Of a DNA stretch of 64,000 nucleotides, positions 47,132 to 54,996 are shown piece after piece. The DNA is taken from positions 1 through 64,000 of the forward strand of contig NZ_JAKLTS010000006.1 in assembly GCF_022012445.1 (NCBI RefSeq), given 5' to 3'. The DNA comes from Massilia sp. TS11. Lineage in GTDB: Bacteria > Pseudomonadota > Gammaproteobacteria > Burkholderiales > Burkholderiaceae_D. The notes beneath the pieces were generated by a model that had not been told where the DNA came from, did no database searches, and saw only the letters and a program-made list of their open reading frames with translations. Numbering within the stretch: position 1 is the first letter of the stretch; the number at the start of each line of letters is the position of its first letter. Both the position numbers and the translations under genes were made by a program.

Positions 47132-48603
47132 TCCGCCACGGCGCCAGCCTGGGCGCGCGCATGGCCGTGCTGGCGATGCTACCGGTGGCCTATCTGTTTG
47201 CCTCGCTGCTGGCCTATGCCTGGTACGCGCAGCGCAACGCGGCCGAAGACGAACTGGCCGAGAAAGGGCGCGCCCTGGCCCAGGCCATGGCCCACGCCAG
47301 CGAGTACAACCTCATCTCCGGGAATCTGAGCGATCTGCGCCAGACCTTGCAAGGCCTGGTGCAGAACGACGCCGACATCCAGCGCATCGACGTGCTGGAC
47401 ACCCGCCAGAAGGCCCTGATCCAGTCGGTGGCCGAGGATGTGCGCAGTGGCGAGACGCGCTATTTCGAGGCGCCCGTGCGCAAGCAGGTCGTGTGGATCA
47501 ATCTGTTCTCCGACAATGGCACGCCGCATGTGACGGCGGCCGGGATCGGGCGCCCGCCGGCGCTGACCAGCGAGACGGTCGGCTTCGTGCGGGTGACGAT
47601 GTCGCCGGGCGCGATGGCCGCCAAGCAGCGCGCGCGCTTCATGGTGGAACTGGCGATGGCAGCGCTGGCCCTGGGCGTGGCCTCGCTGCTGGCGTGGACG
47701 CTGGCGCGCCGCCTGATCGCGCCGCTGCGGCGCGCGATCCTGGCGCTGCGCCAGATCCGCAGCGGCGAATACCTGGTGCGCCTGCCGGTCGATCAGGGCG
47801 GCGAACTGGGCGAGCTGCAGGCTTCGATCGGCGAGATGAGCGTGGCGCTGGCGCGCTCCAAGCAGGACCTGGAAAACCAGGTGGCCGAGCGCACGCGCGA
47901 GCTGTCGGTCTCGCGCGACGAAGCGCTGCAGGCTAATGCCGACAAGCGCAAGCTGCTGCAGCGCATGCACAGCGTGGTGGAAGAGGAGCGCCAGTCGATC
48001 GCGGTGGAGATCCACGATGAACTGAACGCCGCCCTGATCGCCGCCCGCCTCGAGGCCCAGGCCATCGCCCAGCTGGCGGCCGAAGCGCCGACGCCGGCCC
48101 TGCAGGCCGAGATCCGCGCCAAGGCCGAAGCGATCGCGCGCCTGACGCTCGACCTGTACGCCAGCGGGCGGCGGCTGGTGCGCCGCCTGCGTCCGGAGGT
48201 GCTGGAGATGCTTGGCCTGCAGGGCGCGATCGAGGAGATGCTGCGCCAGTACCAGGCCAGCGCGCCCGGCTGCAGCTTCCATTTCCAGGCCCATGGCGAC
48301 TTCGCCGGCCTCGATCACGAACTGGCGATCAGCGCCTACCGCATCGTGCAGGAGGCGCTGTCGAATGTGCTCAAGCACGCGCATGCGAACAAGGTGCTGG
48401 TGGCCCTGACCCACGACCCCGAAGGCGGGGTGCTCGATCTGGAAGTGAGCGACAACGGCGATGGCTTCGACGCGGCCACGCGCTCCGAGGGCATTGGCCT
48501 GATCGGCATGCGCGAACGGGTGGCCGCGCGCGGCGGCAGCTTCCGCATCGAGACGGCGCCGCAGGCCGGCACCACCCTGACCATCAGCCTGCCGCTCGCG
48601 TGA
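47128..48603 (+). CDS. sensor histidine kinase (HisKA_3 type)
   Basis: A 491-residue membrane kinase with TM1 near 12-33, a periplasmic region of about 135 residues, TM2 near 171-192 and a HAMP segment. The dimerisation and phosphoacceptor motif has H296 in IAVEIHDELN. The C-terminal ATPase has SNVLKHAHANKVLVAL and VSDNGDGFDA, then GIGLIGMRERVAARGG. It is the NarX-like class that pairs with NarL-type regulators, matching the one at 45651. The 4-bp overlaps place all three genes in one operon. Confidence 0.92.
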   Translation: MIRHGASLGARMAVLAMLPVAYLFASLLAYAWYAQRNAAEDELAEKGRALAQAMAHASEYNLISGNLSDLRQTLQGLVQNDADIQRIDVLDTRQKALIQSVAEDVRSGETRYFEAPVRKQVVWINLFSDNGTPHVTAAGIGRPPALTSETVGFVRVTMSPGAMAAKQRARFMVELAMAALALGVASLLAWTLARRLIAPLRRAILALRQIRSGEYLVRLPVDQGGELGELQASIGEMSVALARSKQDLENQVAERTRELSVSRDEALQANADKRKLLQRMHSVVEEERQSIAVEIHDELNAALIAARLEAQAIAQLAAEAPTPALQAEIRAKAEAIARLTLDLYASGRRLVRRLRPEVLEMLGLQGAIEEMLRQYQASAPGCSFHFQAHGDFAGLDHELAISAYRIVQEALSNVLKHAHANKVLVALTHDPEGGVLDLEVSDNGDGFDAATRSEGIGLIGMRERVAARGGSFRIETAPQAGTTLTISLPLA

Positions 48604-48659
48604 GCATTCGGCACGCAAATCGAGTATCGTTACGCTTTCGTTTTAAACCTGACTCCACG

Positions 48660-50354
48660 ATGCAGAATCTGTTCCCCACGCCTTACGAACTCGGTAATCA
48701 GAACCAGACCACGACCTGGCAGGACTGCATCGCCTGGTACGAAGACATGGCGCGCCGCTTCCCCGGGATCCTGCAGCTGGAGGTGATCGGCCATTCCGAC
48801 AACGGCCGCCCGATCCACGCCGGCGTCATCACGGCCGACGGCGTGTTCGAGCGCGCGCGCCTGCAGGCGCAGGGACGTCCGGTCTTCTTCAACAATAACG
48901 GCATCCACCCGGGCGAACCGGAAGGCATCGACGCCTGCATGGCCCTGGTGCGCGACTTCTGCACCCAGCCGGAACGCCTGGCGCGCCTGGGTAACACGGT
49001 GTTCCTGTTCATCCCCGTGTACAACGTGGACGGGAGCCTGAACCGCGCCAATACGTCGCGCGTGAACCAGGACGGGCCCGAGGCGTTCGGCTTCCGCGGC
49101 TGCGCCCTGCACCTGGACCTGAACCGCGACTTCATCAAGTGCGACTCGCGCAATGCCCAGGTGTTCAACCGCTTCTTCGCGGCCTGGAGTCCGGACGTGA
49201 TGGTCGACACCCACACCTCGAACGGGGCCGACTACAGCTACACGATGACCCTGATTCACACCCAGTGCGACAAGCTCGGTGGCGGTCTCGGTGAGTTCCT
49301 GCGCGCGACCATGCTGCCGGCCATGTTCGAGGCGATGGCGCAGCGCGGCTGGCCGATGTGCCCCTACGTGAATCCGGTGCAGGACGCGCCCGACCACGGC
49401 ATCGCCGAATTCCTCGAGACGCCGCGCTTCTCGACCGGCTACGCGGCCCTGCACCAGACCATCGGCTTCATGCCCGAGACGCATATGCTCAAGCCCTTCG
49501 CCGACCGCTACGCCGCCATGCGCGCCCTGGTCGAGACGACGCTCGACTTCACGCTCGCGCATGGCGCACAGATTCAGGCGCTGCGCGCCGCCGCCCGCGC
49601 CGAGGCGCAAGCGCGCCGCCACTGGCCGCTGCATTGGGCGCTCGATACGCAGCGCGCGTCGCAGTTCCGCTTCAAGGGCTATGCGGCGCGCTATAGCCCC
49701 AGCAAGCTGGGGAATTACACGCGCCTGTCCTACGACCGCAGCGCGCCGTGGGAAAAGGACATCCCTTACTTCAACCGTTTCGTGGCCGACATCAGCGTCG
49801 ACACCCCGCGCGCCTACCTGCTGCCGCAGGCCTGGCGCGATGTGATCGAGCGGCTGGAGTGGAATGGGGTGGTGTGCGAGCGTCTGAACGCGCCGCGCAG
49901 TTTCAGCGGCCAGGCCTGGCATGTGGCCAGCGCCACGCCGCGTCCCGGCCCCTACGAAGGCCATATGTACCACGAGGCGCTGACGCTCGAACGCCAACCC
50001 GTGCAGGTCGAGGCCCAGGCCGGCGACGTCATCGTCTGGCTCGATCGCGGCGCCGCCCGCTATGCGGTCGAAACCCTGGAGCCGCAGGCGCACGACAGCT
50101 TCTTCCGCTGGGGCTTTTTCAACAGCGTGCTGGAAAAGAAGGAAGCCTACTCCGACTACGTGTTCGAAGACCATGCGGCTGAACTGCTGGCGCAGGAGCC
50201 CGAACTGGCGGCCCGCTTCGCCGACTGGAAGGCGGCCAATCCGGACAAGCTGTCGGACCAGCGCGCTGTGCTCGACTTCATCTTCGCGCACTGCGCGCGC
50301 TACCGCGAACCGGAGTGGCGCCGCTACCCGGTGATCGCGCTGTTCGACCTCTGA
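48660..50354 (+). CDS. M14-family metallopeptidase-like protein, cytosolic
   Basis: A 564-residue protein of the M14 carboxypeptidase fold. The zinc site is GIHPGEPEG (HxxE) with the third ligand in MVDTHTSNGAD; HLDLNRDF matches the substrate-binding Asn-Arg. A C-terminal extension ends with RWGFFNSVLEKKEAYSDYVF. This resembles the same place in the protein at 13298-15049, so the two are paralogues. Unlike that protein, no signal peptide is visible with the ATG at 48660; the frame is open a further 20 codons upstream, but those are basic and not signal-like. No good ribosome binding site is visible. Confidence 0.86.
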   Translation: MQNLFPTPYELGNQNQTTTWQDCIAWYEDMARRFPGILQLEVIGHSDNGRPIHAGVITADGVFERARLQAQGRPVFFNNNGIHPGEPEGIDACMALVRDFCTQPERLARLGNTVFLFIPVYNVDGSLNRANTSRVNQDGPEAFGFRGCALHLDLNRDFIKCDSRNAQVFNRFFAAWSPDVMVDTHTSNGADYSYTMTLIHTQCDKLGGGLGEFLRATMLPAMFEAMAQRGWPMCPYVNPVQDAPDHGIAEFLETPRFSTGYAALHQTIGFMPETHMLKPFADRYAAMRALVETTLDFTLAHGAQIQALRAAARAEAQARRHWPLHWALDTQRASQFRFKGYAARYSPSKLGNYTRLSYDRSAPWEKDIPYFNRFVADISVDTPRAYLLPQAWRDVIERLEWNGVVCERLNAPRSFSGQAWHVASATPRPGPYEGHMYHEALTLERQPVQVEAQAGDVIVWLDRGAARYAVETLEPQAHDSFFRWGFFNSVLEKKEAYSDYVFEDHAAELLAQEPELAARFADWKAANPDKLSDQRAVLDFIFAHCARYREPEWRRYPVIALFDL

Positions 50355-50366
50355 GGCGCGCGCCGC

Positions 50367-52172
50367 TCAGCGCGGCTGGGCGGCGATCCAGCGGTCGACC
50401 TTCTGCTCCAGCAGGGCCAGCGGCAGGGTCCCGTCGCGCAGCACCACCTCGTGGAACTTGGGCAGGCTGAAGGCCGGGCCCAGCGCCTGCTGGGCGCGCG
50501 CGCGCAGTTCGGCGATCTTCAGCGCGCCGATCTTGTAGCCGAGCGCCTGGCCCGGCCAGGCCATGTAGCGTTCGATCTGGCCGCGCGCCAGCGCCTCGCT
50601 GTAGCCGAGGGTATCGCGCATGTACTGGATGGCCTGCTCGCGCGTCCAGCCCTTGGCGTGCATGCCGGTGTCCACCACCAGACGCACGGCGCGCAGCATC
50701 TCGTCGTTGAGGTGGCCGAAGTAGTCCTCCGGCTTCTCGAACAGGCCCATCTCCTTGCCCAGGGTCTCGGCATACAGGGCCCAGCCTTCGGTGAAGGCAT
50801 TGTTCCCGCCGAATTTGCGGAACTTCGGCAGGTTCAGCTCCTGATTGATGGCGATGTGGAAGTGGTGGCCCGGCTGCCCCTCATGCAGGAACAGCGTGAC
50901 CATGCCGGGGCCGAAGTAGTCTTTCGGGTCGGTCACCACGGTCCAGAACACGCCCGGACGCGAGCCGTCGGCGGCCGGCGCCGAGTAGTGGTCCGAGGCC
51001 GTATCGCGCGACAGCTCGGGCTCCAGGCGCACATCGAGCGGCGCCTTCGGCATCAGCGTGAACAGGGAAGGCAGCTTCTGTTTGAGCACCTCGTTCAGGC
51101 GCGCGTAGAAGTCGAGGATGTCCTGCTCCTTGCGGTAGGGGCGGAAGCGCGCCTGCTGGTCGACCCAGCCGGGCAGGCCGGCGGCCGGGCCGTCGTAGCC
51201 CAGCTTGGGACCGAGCGCGGCGAATTCGCCCTGGATGCGCGCCACCTCGGCCAGGCCCTTGGCGTGGATCTGCTCGGGCGTCAGCGCGGTGGTGGTCTGG
51301 CTGGCCACACGCTCGGCGTACCAGGCGGCGCCATTGGGCAGGGCGGCCAGGCCGGTGCTGGTGCGCGCGGCCGGCAGGTACTGCTCCTGCATGAAGCTGG
51401 CCAGGCGCAGCAGGGCCGGCTGCAGACGGCTGCCGATGGTGTCGCGGTAGGCGCGCGTCAGGGCTGCCTTGTCGGCCGCACTGAAGCTGGCCGGCAGGTT
51501 CTTGATCGGGGTGTAGAAGATATTCGCTTCCGGCGTCGGGCTGGTCAGCTTCTGCAGCTGCGGCAGGGCCGACACCACCAGCGCGCGCGGCAGCACCACG
51601 CCCGTGCGCATGCCTTCGCGCATATTCGCGATGGCCTGATCGATCCAGGCCGGCAGCTGCTGCAGCCGGTGCAGGTAGGCGCGGTACTGCTTGACGCTGG
51701 TGAGCGGCTGCGCGCCCTGGCCACCGGCGTAATTGGCCAGCACCACGGGCAGGCTGTCCATCTGGGTCACGGGCAGCAGGTGCTCGGGGAAGCGCAGGCC
51801 GCGCTGCAGCATGCCCAGCTCATAGGCCAGGATGTCGTAGTTGATGCGGTCCTTCTCGTTCAGCTGGTCGCGCGCGATGGTCTGCAGGCGCTTGAGGAAG
51901 CCGTCGATCTGGGCCGCGTAGCGGGCCCGTTCGCGCGGGGCGATCGCCATCCCGATCTGGTCATCGAAGCGGTTGTCGCCGTTCTCGGTGGCGGCGACCG
52001 GATCGAAGCGCGCGCTGGCTTCATAGTACTGGTCGGCCAGCAGATCGAGCTGCTTGCGCGCGGCCGGCGCGCTGGCGGCAGGCGGGTTCGGATCGGCGGC
52101 GTGGGCGGCCGGCGCGGTGCCGGCGAGGAGGGCGGCGCAGATCAGTGCGCCAAGCAGAGGACCTTGATACAT
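50367..52172 (-). CDS. secreted DUF885 family putative metallohydrolase
   Basis: A 601-residue protein with a signal peptide (LLGALICAALLAGTAPAAHA). The predicted zinc site is LHEGQPGHHFH, a clear HEGxPGH signature, with FTEGWALYAETLG supplying the downstream glutamate. It has a well-preserved catalytic core. It is convergent with the M14 peptidase gene with 12 bp between them. A second family member is at 5463-7241. Peptidase activity is an inference. Confidence 0.87.
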   Translation of the reverse strand: MYQGPLLGALICAALLAGTAPAAHAADPNPPAASAPAARKQLDLLADQYYEASARFDPVAATENGDNRFDDQIGMAIAPRERARYAAQIDGFLKRLQTIARDQLNEKDRINYDILAYELGMLQRGLRFPEHLLPVTQMDSLPVVLANYAGGQGAQPLTSVKQYRAYLHRLQQLPAWIDQAIANMREGMRTGVVLPRALVVSALPQLQKLTSPTPEANIFYTPIKNLPASFSAADKAALTRAYRDTIGSRLQPALLRLASFMQEQYLPAARTSTGLAALPNGAAWYAERVASQTTTALTPEQIHAKGLAEVARIQGEFAALGPKLGYDGPAAGLPGWVDQQARFRPYRKEQDILDFYARLNEVLKQKLPSLFTLMPKAPLDVRLEPELSRDTASDHYSAPAADGSRPGVFWTVVTDPKDYFGPGMVTLFLHEGQPGHHFHIAINQELNLPKFRKFGGNNAFTEGWALYAETLGKEMGLFEKPEDYFGHLNDEMLRAVRLVVDTGMHAKGWTREQAIQYMRDTLGYSEALARGQIERYMAWPGQALGYKIGALKIAELRARAQQALGPAFSLPKFHEVVLRDGTLPLALLEQKVDRWIAAQPR

Positions 52173-52245
52173 GTTGGTACTTCACGAGTCTGGAAAGGGC
52201 GTTAGCATACACCCTGTGGCCGCGCTGGCGGCGTAAGAGGTGCTC

Positions 52246-53196
52246 GTGAACCCCCGTATTTTTGTCAGTCTGGCGTCCTACCAGGACCCGATGCTGATGT
52301 TCACCCTGAACGACGCGGTCGCCAAGGCCGCCTATCCCGAACGTCTGCGTTTCGGCGTGGTGGACCAGCATGCCGCGGACCAGCGCGCGCAGATCGCGGC
52401 CCTGCCGTTTGGCGCGCTGGTGCGCTATGTCCATCTCGATCCGCAGGACACGCTCGGCGTGTGCTGGGCGCGCGCGCTCGGTTTTTCGCTGTACGACGGC
52501 GAAGACTTCCTGCTGCAGGTCGATTCGCACACCCTGTTCGAGCCGCGCTGGGACGAACAGCTGCTGGCGCAGCACGCGGCCCTGCGCAGCCGCTGCGCCA
52601 AGCCGATCATCAGCACCTATCCGTATCGCTTCGATCTGGTCGACGGCCAGCCGGTGCACGCGCCGCAGGAAGACCGCACGGTGCTGGTGCTGCGCCCCCA
52701 TCCCGACACCACGCTCAGCGCCGACGATCTGGTGCTGCGCTTTCAGGGGCGCCACCTGTTCACCGACGGACCGGTGCGCGGCTGCCATATCGCCGGCGGC
52801 TTCGTGTTCTGCGCCGGCCGTTTCGTGGAAGAGGTGCCCTACGACCCCTACCTGTATTTTCACGGCGAGGAGCAGAGCCTGAGCGTGCGCGCCTTCACGC
52901 GCGGCTGGGACATCTACCACCCGCTCCACATCCCGCTCTACCACCTGTACAAGCAGGCGAATGTGGCGCATGCCGAGCACCACTGGCATGGCGCGGTCGA
53001 CGCCCGGCGCGCCTTCAGCAGCGCCTATCTGACCGAACGCGCCAAGCTGCGCCTGAAGCGCCTGCTGACGGGCCAGGAGGTGGGCACCCCGTATGGTCTG
53101 GGGACCCAGCGCAGCCTGGCCGCGTTTGCGCAGCTATCGGGCATCGACTACCTGGCGCGCAGCATCCGCGATTGCTGGGACGGGCGCCTGGCCTGA
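52246..53196 (+). CDS. glycosyltransferase, GlcNAc (Skp1 GnT1-like) family
   Basis: A 316-residue soluble protein. It shows IFVSLASYQDPMLMFTLNDA at the start, DFLLQVDSHTLFEPRWDEQL with a DxD-like motif (VDSH) and ISTYPYRFD. The region GGFVFCAGRFVEEVPYDP and YFHGEEQSLSVRAFTRGWD follows. This combination is typical of the family of cytosolic UDP-GlcNAc transferases that includes the Dictyostelium Skp1 GnT1. The acceptor is unknown, and no polysaccharide cluster is nearby. The GTG at 52246 has AAGAGG 5 bases upstream; a GTG at 52240 is an alternative. Confidence 0.75.
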   Translation: MNPRIFVSLASYQDPMLMFTLNDAVAKAAYPERLRFGVVDQHAADQRAQIAALPFGALVRYVHLDPQDTLGVCWARALGFSLYDGEDFLLQVDSHTLFEPRWDEQLLAQHAALRSRCAKPIISTYPYRFDLVDGQPVHAPQEDRTVLVLRPHPDTTLSADDLVLRFQGRHLFTDGPVRGCHIAGGFVFCAGRFVEEVPYDPYLYFHGEEQSLSVRAFTRGWDIYHPLHIPLYHLYKQANVAHAEHHWHGAVDARRAFSSAYLTERAKLRLKRLLTGQEVGTPYGLGTQRSLAAFAQLSGIDYLARSIRDCWDGRLA

Positions 53197-53197
53197 C

Positions 53198-54319
53198 TTA
53201 CTGGGCCAGCGGCACCGGTTCGCCGTTCTTGAAGGTGTAGACGGTGACGGCCGAGGTTTTCATATTCCCGGCCTCGTCGAAGCCGATGGCGCCGCTGACG
53301 CCCTTGTAGCTCATGCTGTGCATGGCGGCGCCGACCACGGCCGGTTCGACCGAGTTCACCTGCTTCATGGCTTCGGCGATGAACATCACCTGGTCGTAGC
53401 AGGGCGCGGCGTAGACGTCCGGATCCTTCTTGAAGCGCGCCTTGTACTTGGTCTTGAAGGCGGCGCCGCCGGCCAGCTTGTCGAGCACCGTGCCGCCCTG
53501 GGCGCACAGCACGTTCTCGCCAACCGCATCGCCACCGAGCTTGCCCATTTCGGCCGTGCACAGGGTGTCCGGGCCGAGCAGCTTGGCGTTCAGGCCGAGC
53601 GCCTTCATCTGGCGCGCCATCGGTGCGCCCTGCGGCGCATAGCCGCCGTAGAACACGGCTTCCACCTTCTTCGCCTTGAGGGCGGTGAGGATGGTGCTGA
53701 AATCGGTCGCCTTATCGTTGGTGAACTCGCGCCCGGCGACGTTCAGGCCCTGGGCCTTGGCTTCCTTGATGAACTGGTCGGCCACGCCCTGGCCAAAGGC
53801 GGTGCGGTCGTCGATCACGCCGACGTTTTTCAGCTTCAGGGTCTTGGCCGCGTAGGTGGCCATCGAGGCGCCGACCTGGGTGTCCGAGGCGCTGATGCGG
53901 AAGACCAGCTTGTAGCCGCTCTGCGTGATCTTGGGATTGGTGCCGATGGTCGACATGACGATGCCGGCATCGTTGTAGATGCGCGCGGCCGGAATCGCCA
54001 CGCCCGAGTTGTAGGGCCCGATCACGTATTTGACGCCGGCGTCGACGAACTTCTGCGCCACCACCACACCGGCCTTGGGGTCGCCCTGGTCGTCTTCGGA
54101 CAGCAGTTCGAACTTGAGCGTCTTGCCGGCCACCGTCAGCTTCTTCGCGTTCAGTTCTTCGATCGCGAGGCGGGTGCCGTTTTCATCGTCCTTGCCGGCG
54201 AAGGCATTGGCGCCGGACAGGGGGCCGCTATGGCCGATCTTCACGACCAGGTCGGCCGCGGCGGCGCTGGCGCCGCACAGGGCCAGGGCGAGGGGAAGCA
54301 GATGACGGGTCAAACGCAT
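53198..54319 (-). CDS. branched-chain amino acid-type ABC transporter substrate-binding protein (LivJ-like)
   Basis: A 373-residue periplasmic binding protein with a signal peptide (LLPLALALCGASAAAA). The mature part begins with VVKIGHSGPLSGANAFAGKD and contains YVIGPYNSGVAIPAARIY, ISASDTQVGASMATYAAK and YGGYAPQGAPMARQM, all typical of the Leu/Ile/Val-binding family. No livHMGF permease or ATPase genes are adjacent, so the ligand and transporter partner are unknown. The ATG at 54319 has GGAG seven bases upstream. It ends one base after the convergent glycosyltransferase stop codon. Confidence 0.92.
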   Translation of the reverse strand: MRLTRHLLPLALALCGASAAAADLVVKIGHSGPLSGANAFAGKDDENGTRLAIEELNAKKLTVAGKTLKFELLSEDDQGDPKAGVVVAQKFVDAGVKYVIGPYNSGVAIPAARIYNDAGIVMSTIGTNPKITQSGYKLVFRISASDTQVGASMATYAAKTLKLKNVGVIDDRTAFGQGVADQFIKEAKAQGLNVAGREFTNDKATDFSTILTALKAKKVEAVFYGGYAPQGAPMARQMKALGLNAKLLGPDTLCTAEMGKLGGDAVGENVLCAQGGTVLDKLAGGAAFKTKYKARFKKDPDVYAAPCYDQVMFIAEAMKQVNSVEPAVVGAAMHSMSYKGVSGAIGFDEAGNMKTSAVTVYTFKNGEPVPLAQ

Positions 54320-54389
54320 GAACATTCTCCAGAAGGGCAGGGCGAAAAGCAGGATGATCGCACGATTTGCGACGAATGTTATTCCCAAC

Positions 54390-54875
54390 TCAGGCGCTTA
54401 GGCCGTGGGATATCAGGCCAAGCGGCAGGGCCGTGCTGCTCTTGATGACCTCCATCGAGAAGGCCGAGGACACGCCGCTCAATTGCGAGACCTTGATCAG
54501 CTTTTTGTAGAACTGGTCGTAGCCGTCGATGCTGGTGGTGACCACCTTGAGCAGGTAGTCGACGTCGCCGGCCATGCGGTGCACCTCCTGCACCTCGGGC
54601 AGGGACAGCACCACGGCGGCGAAGCGGGCCAGCCATTTTTCGTCGTGCTCGCGCGTGCGTACGCTGCAGAACACCGTCACCGGCAGGCCCACCTTGGCGC
54701 GGTTGACGATCGCCACCCGCTGTTCGATGAAGCCCTCGTCCTCCAGCCGGCGCAGGCGCTTCCAGCAGGGCGTGGAGCTCAGGCCGACGCGCTCGGCCAG
54801 GGCCGCGACCGACAGGGTGCCGTCCTGCTGGAGCGCGTCGAGGATGGCGAGGTCGAATTTGTCGAGATCATGCAT
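54390..54875 (-). CDS. Lrp/AsnC family regulator, DecR-like
   Basis: A 161-residue regulator. The helix-turn-helix has LDALQQDGTLSVAALAERVG and LSSTPCWKRLRRLEDEGFI. The effector domain has VQEVHRMAGDVDYLLKVV and YDQFYKKLIKV, and ends SSAFSMEVIKSSTALPL. By memory the TPCWKRLRRLED, FYKKL and SFSMExIK pattern is closest to E. coli DecR (YbaO), which responds to cysteine and activates cysteine detoxification. That fits the divergent cysteine desulfurase fusion at 54997. It differs clearly from the Lrp regulator at 7349. Confidence 0.88.
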   Translation of the reverse strand: MHDLDKFDLAILDALQQDGTLSVAALAERVGLSSTPCWKRLRRLEDEGFIEQRVAIVNRAKVGLPVTVFCSVRTREHDEKWLARFAAVVLSLPEVQEVHRMAGDVDYLLKVVTTSIDGYDQFYKKLIKVSQLSGVSSAFSMEVIKSSTALPLGLISHGLSA

Positions 54876-54895
54876 TATACAAATCGGCTGGGAGT

Positions 54896-54909
54896 AGCAT
54901 AAATATGCT
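54896..54909. promoter_or_regulatory. candidate Lrp-type operator between regulator and desulfurase fusion
   Basis: The inverted repeat AGCATA - AA - TATGCT lies in an AT-rich stretch of the 121-bp divergent intergenic region. A CCCC-GATAA-GGGG hairpin follows at 54917-54929. Both are candidates for control of the two divergent genes. Confidence 0.4.
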
Positions 54910-54996
54910 CAATATACCCCGATAAGGGGTCATTTTGGTATGTTTTTTCACGGTCGAATTTTTAGAATGGAGCGTATCCCGTATTCAGGCACGACC

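Noticed and set aside
54963..54968. TAGAAT as a -10 box for the desulfurase fusion
   Set aside because: No -35 hexamer at a workable distance was found (the nearest TTG-type hexamer is about 22 bp away).
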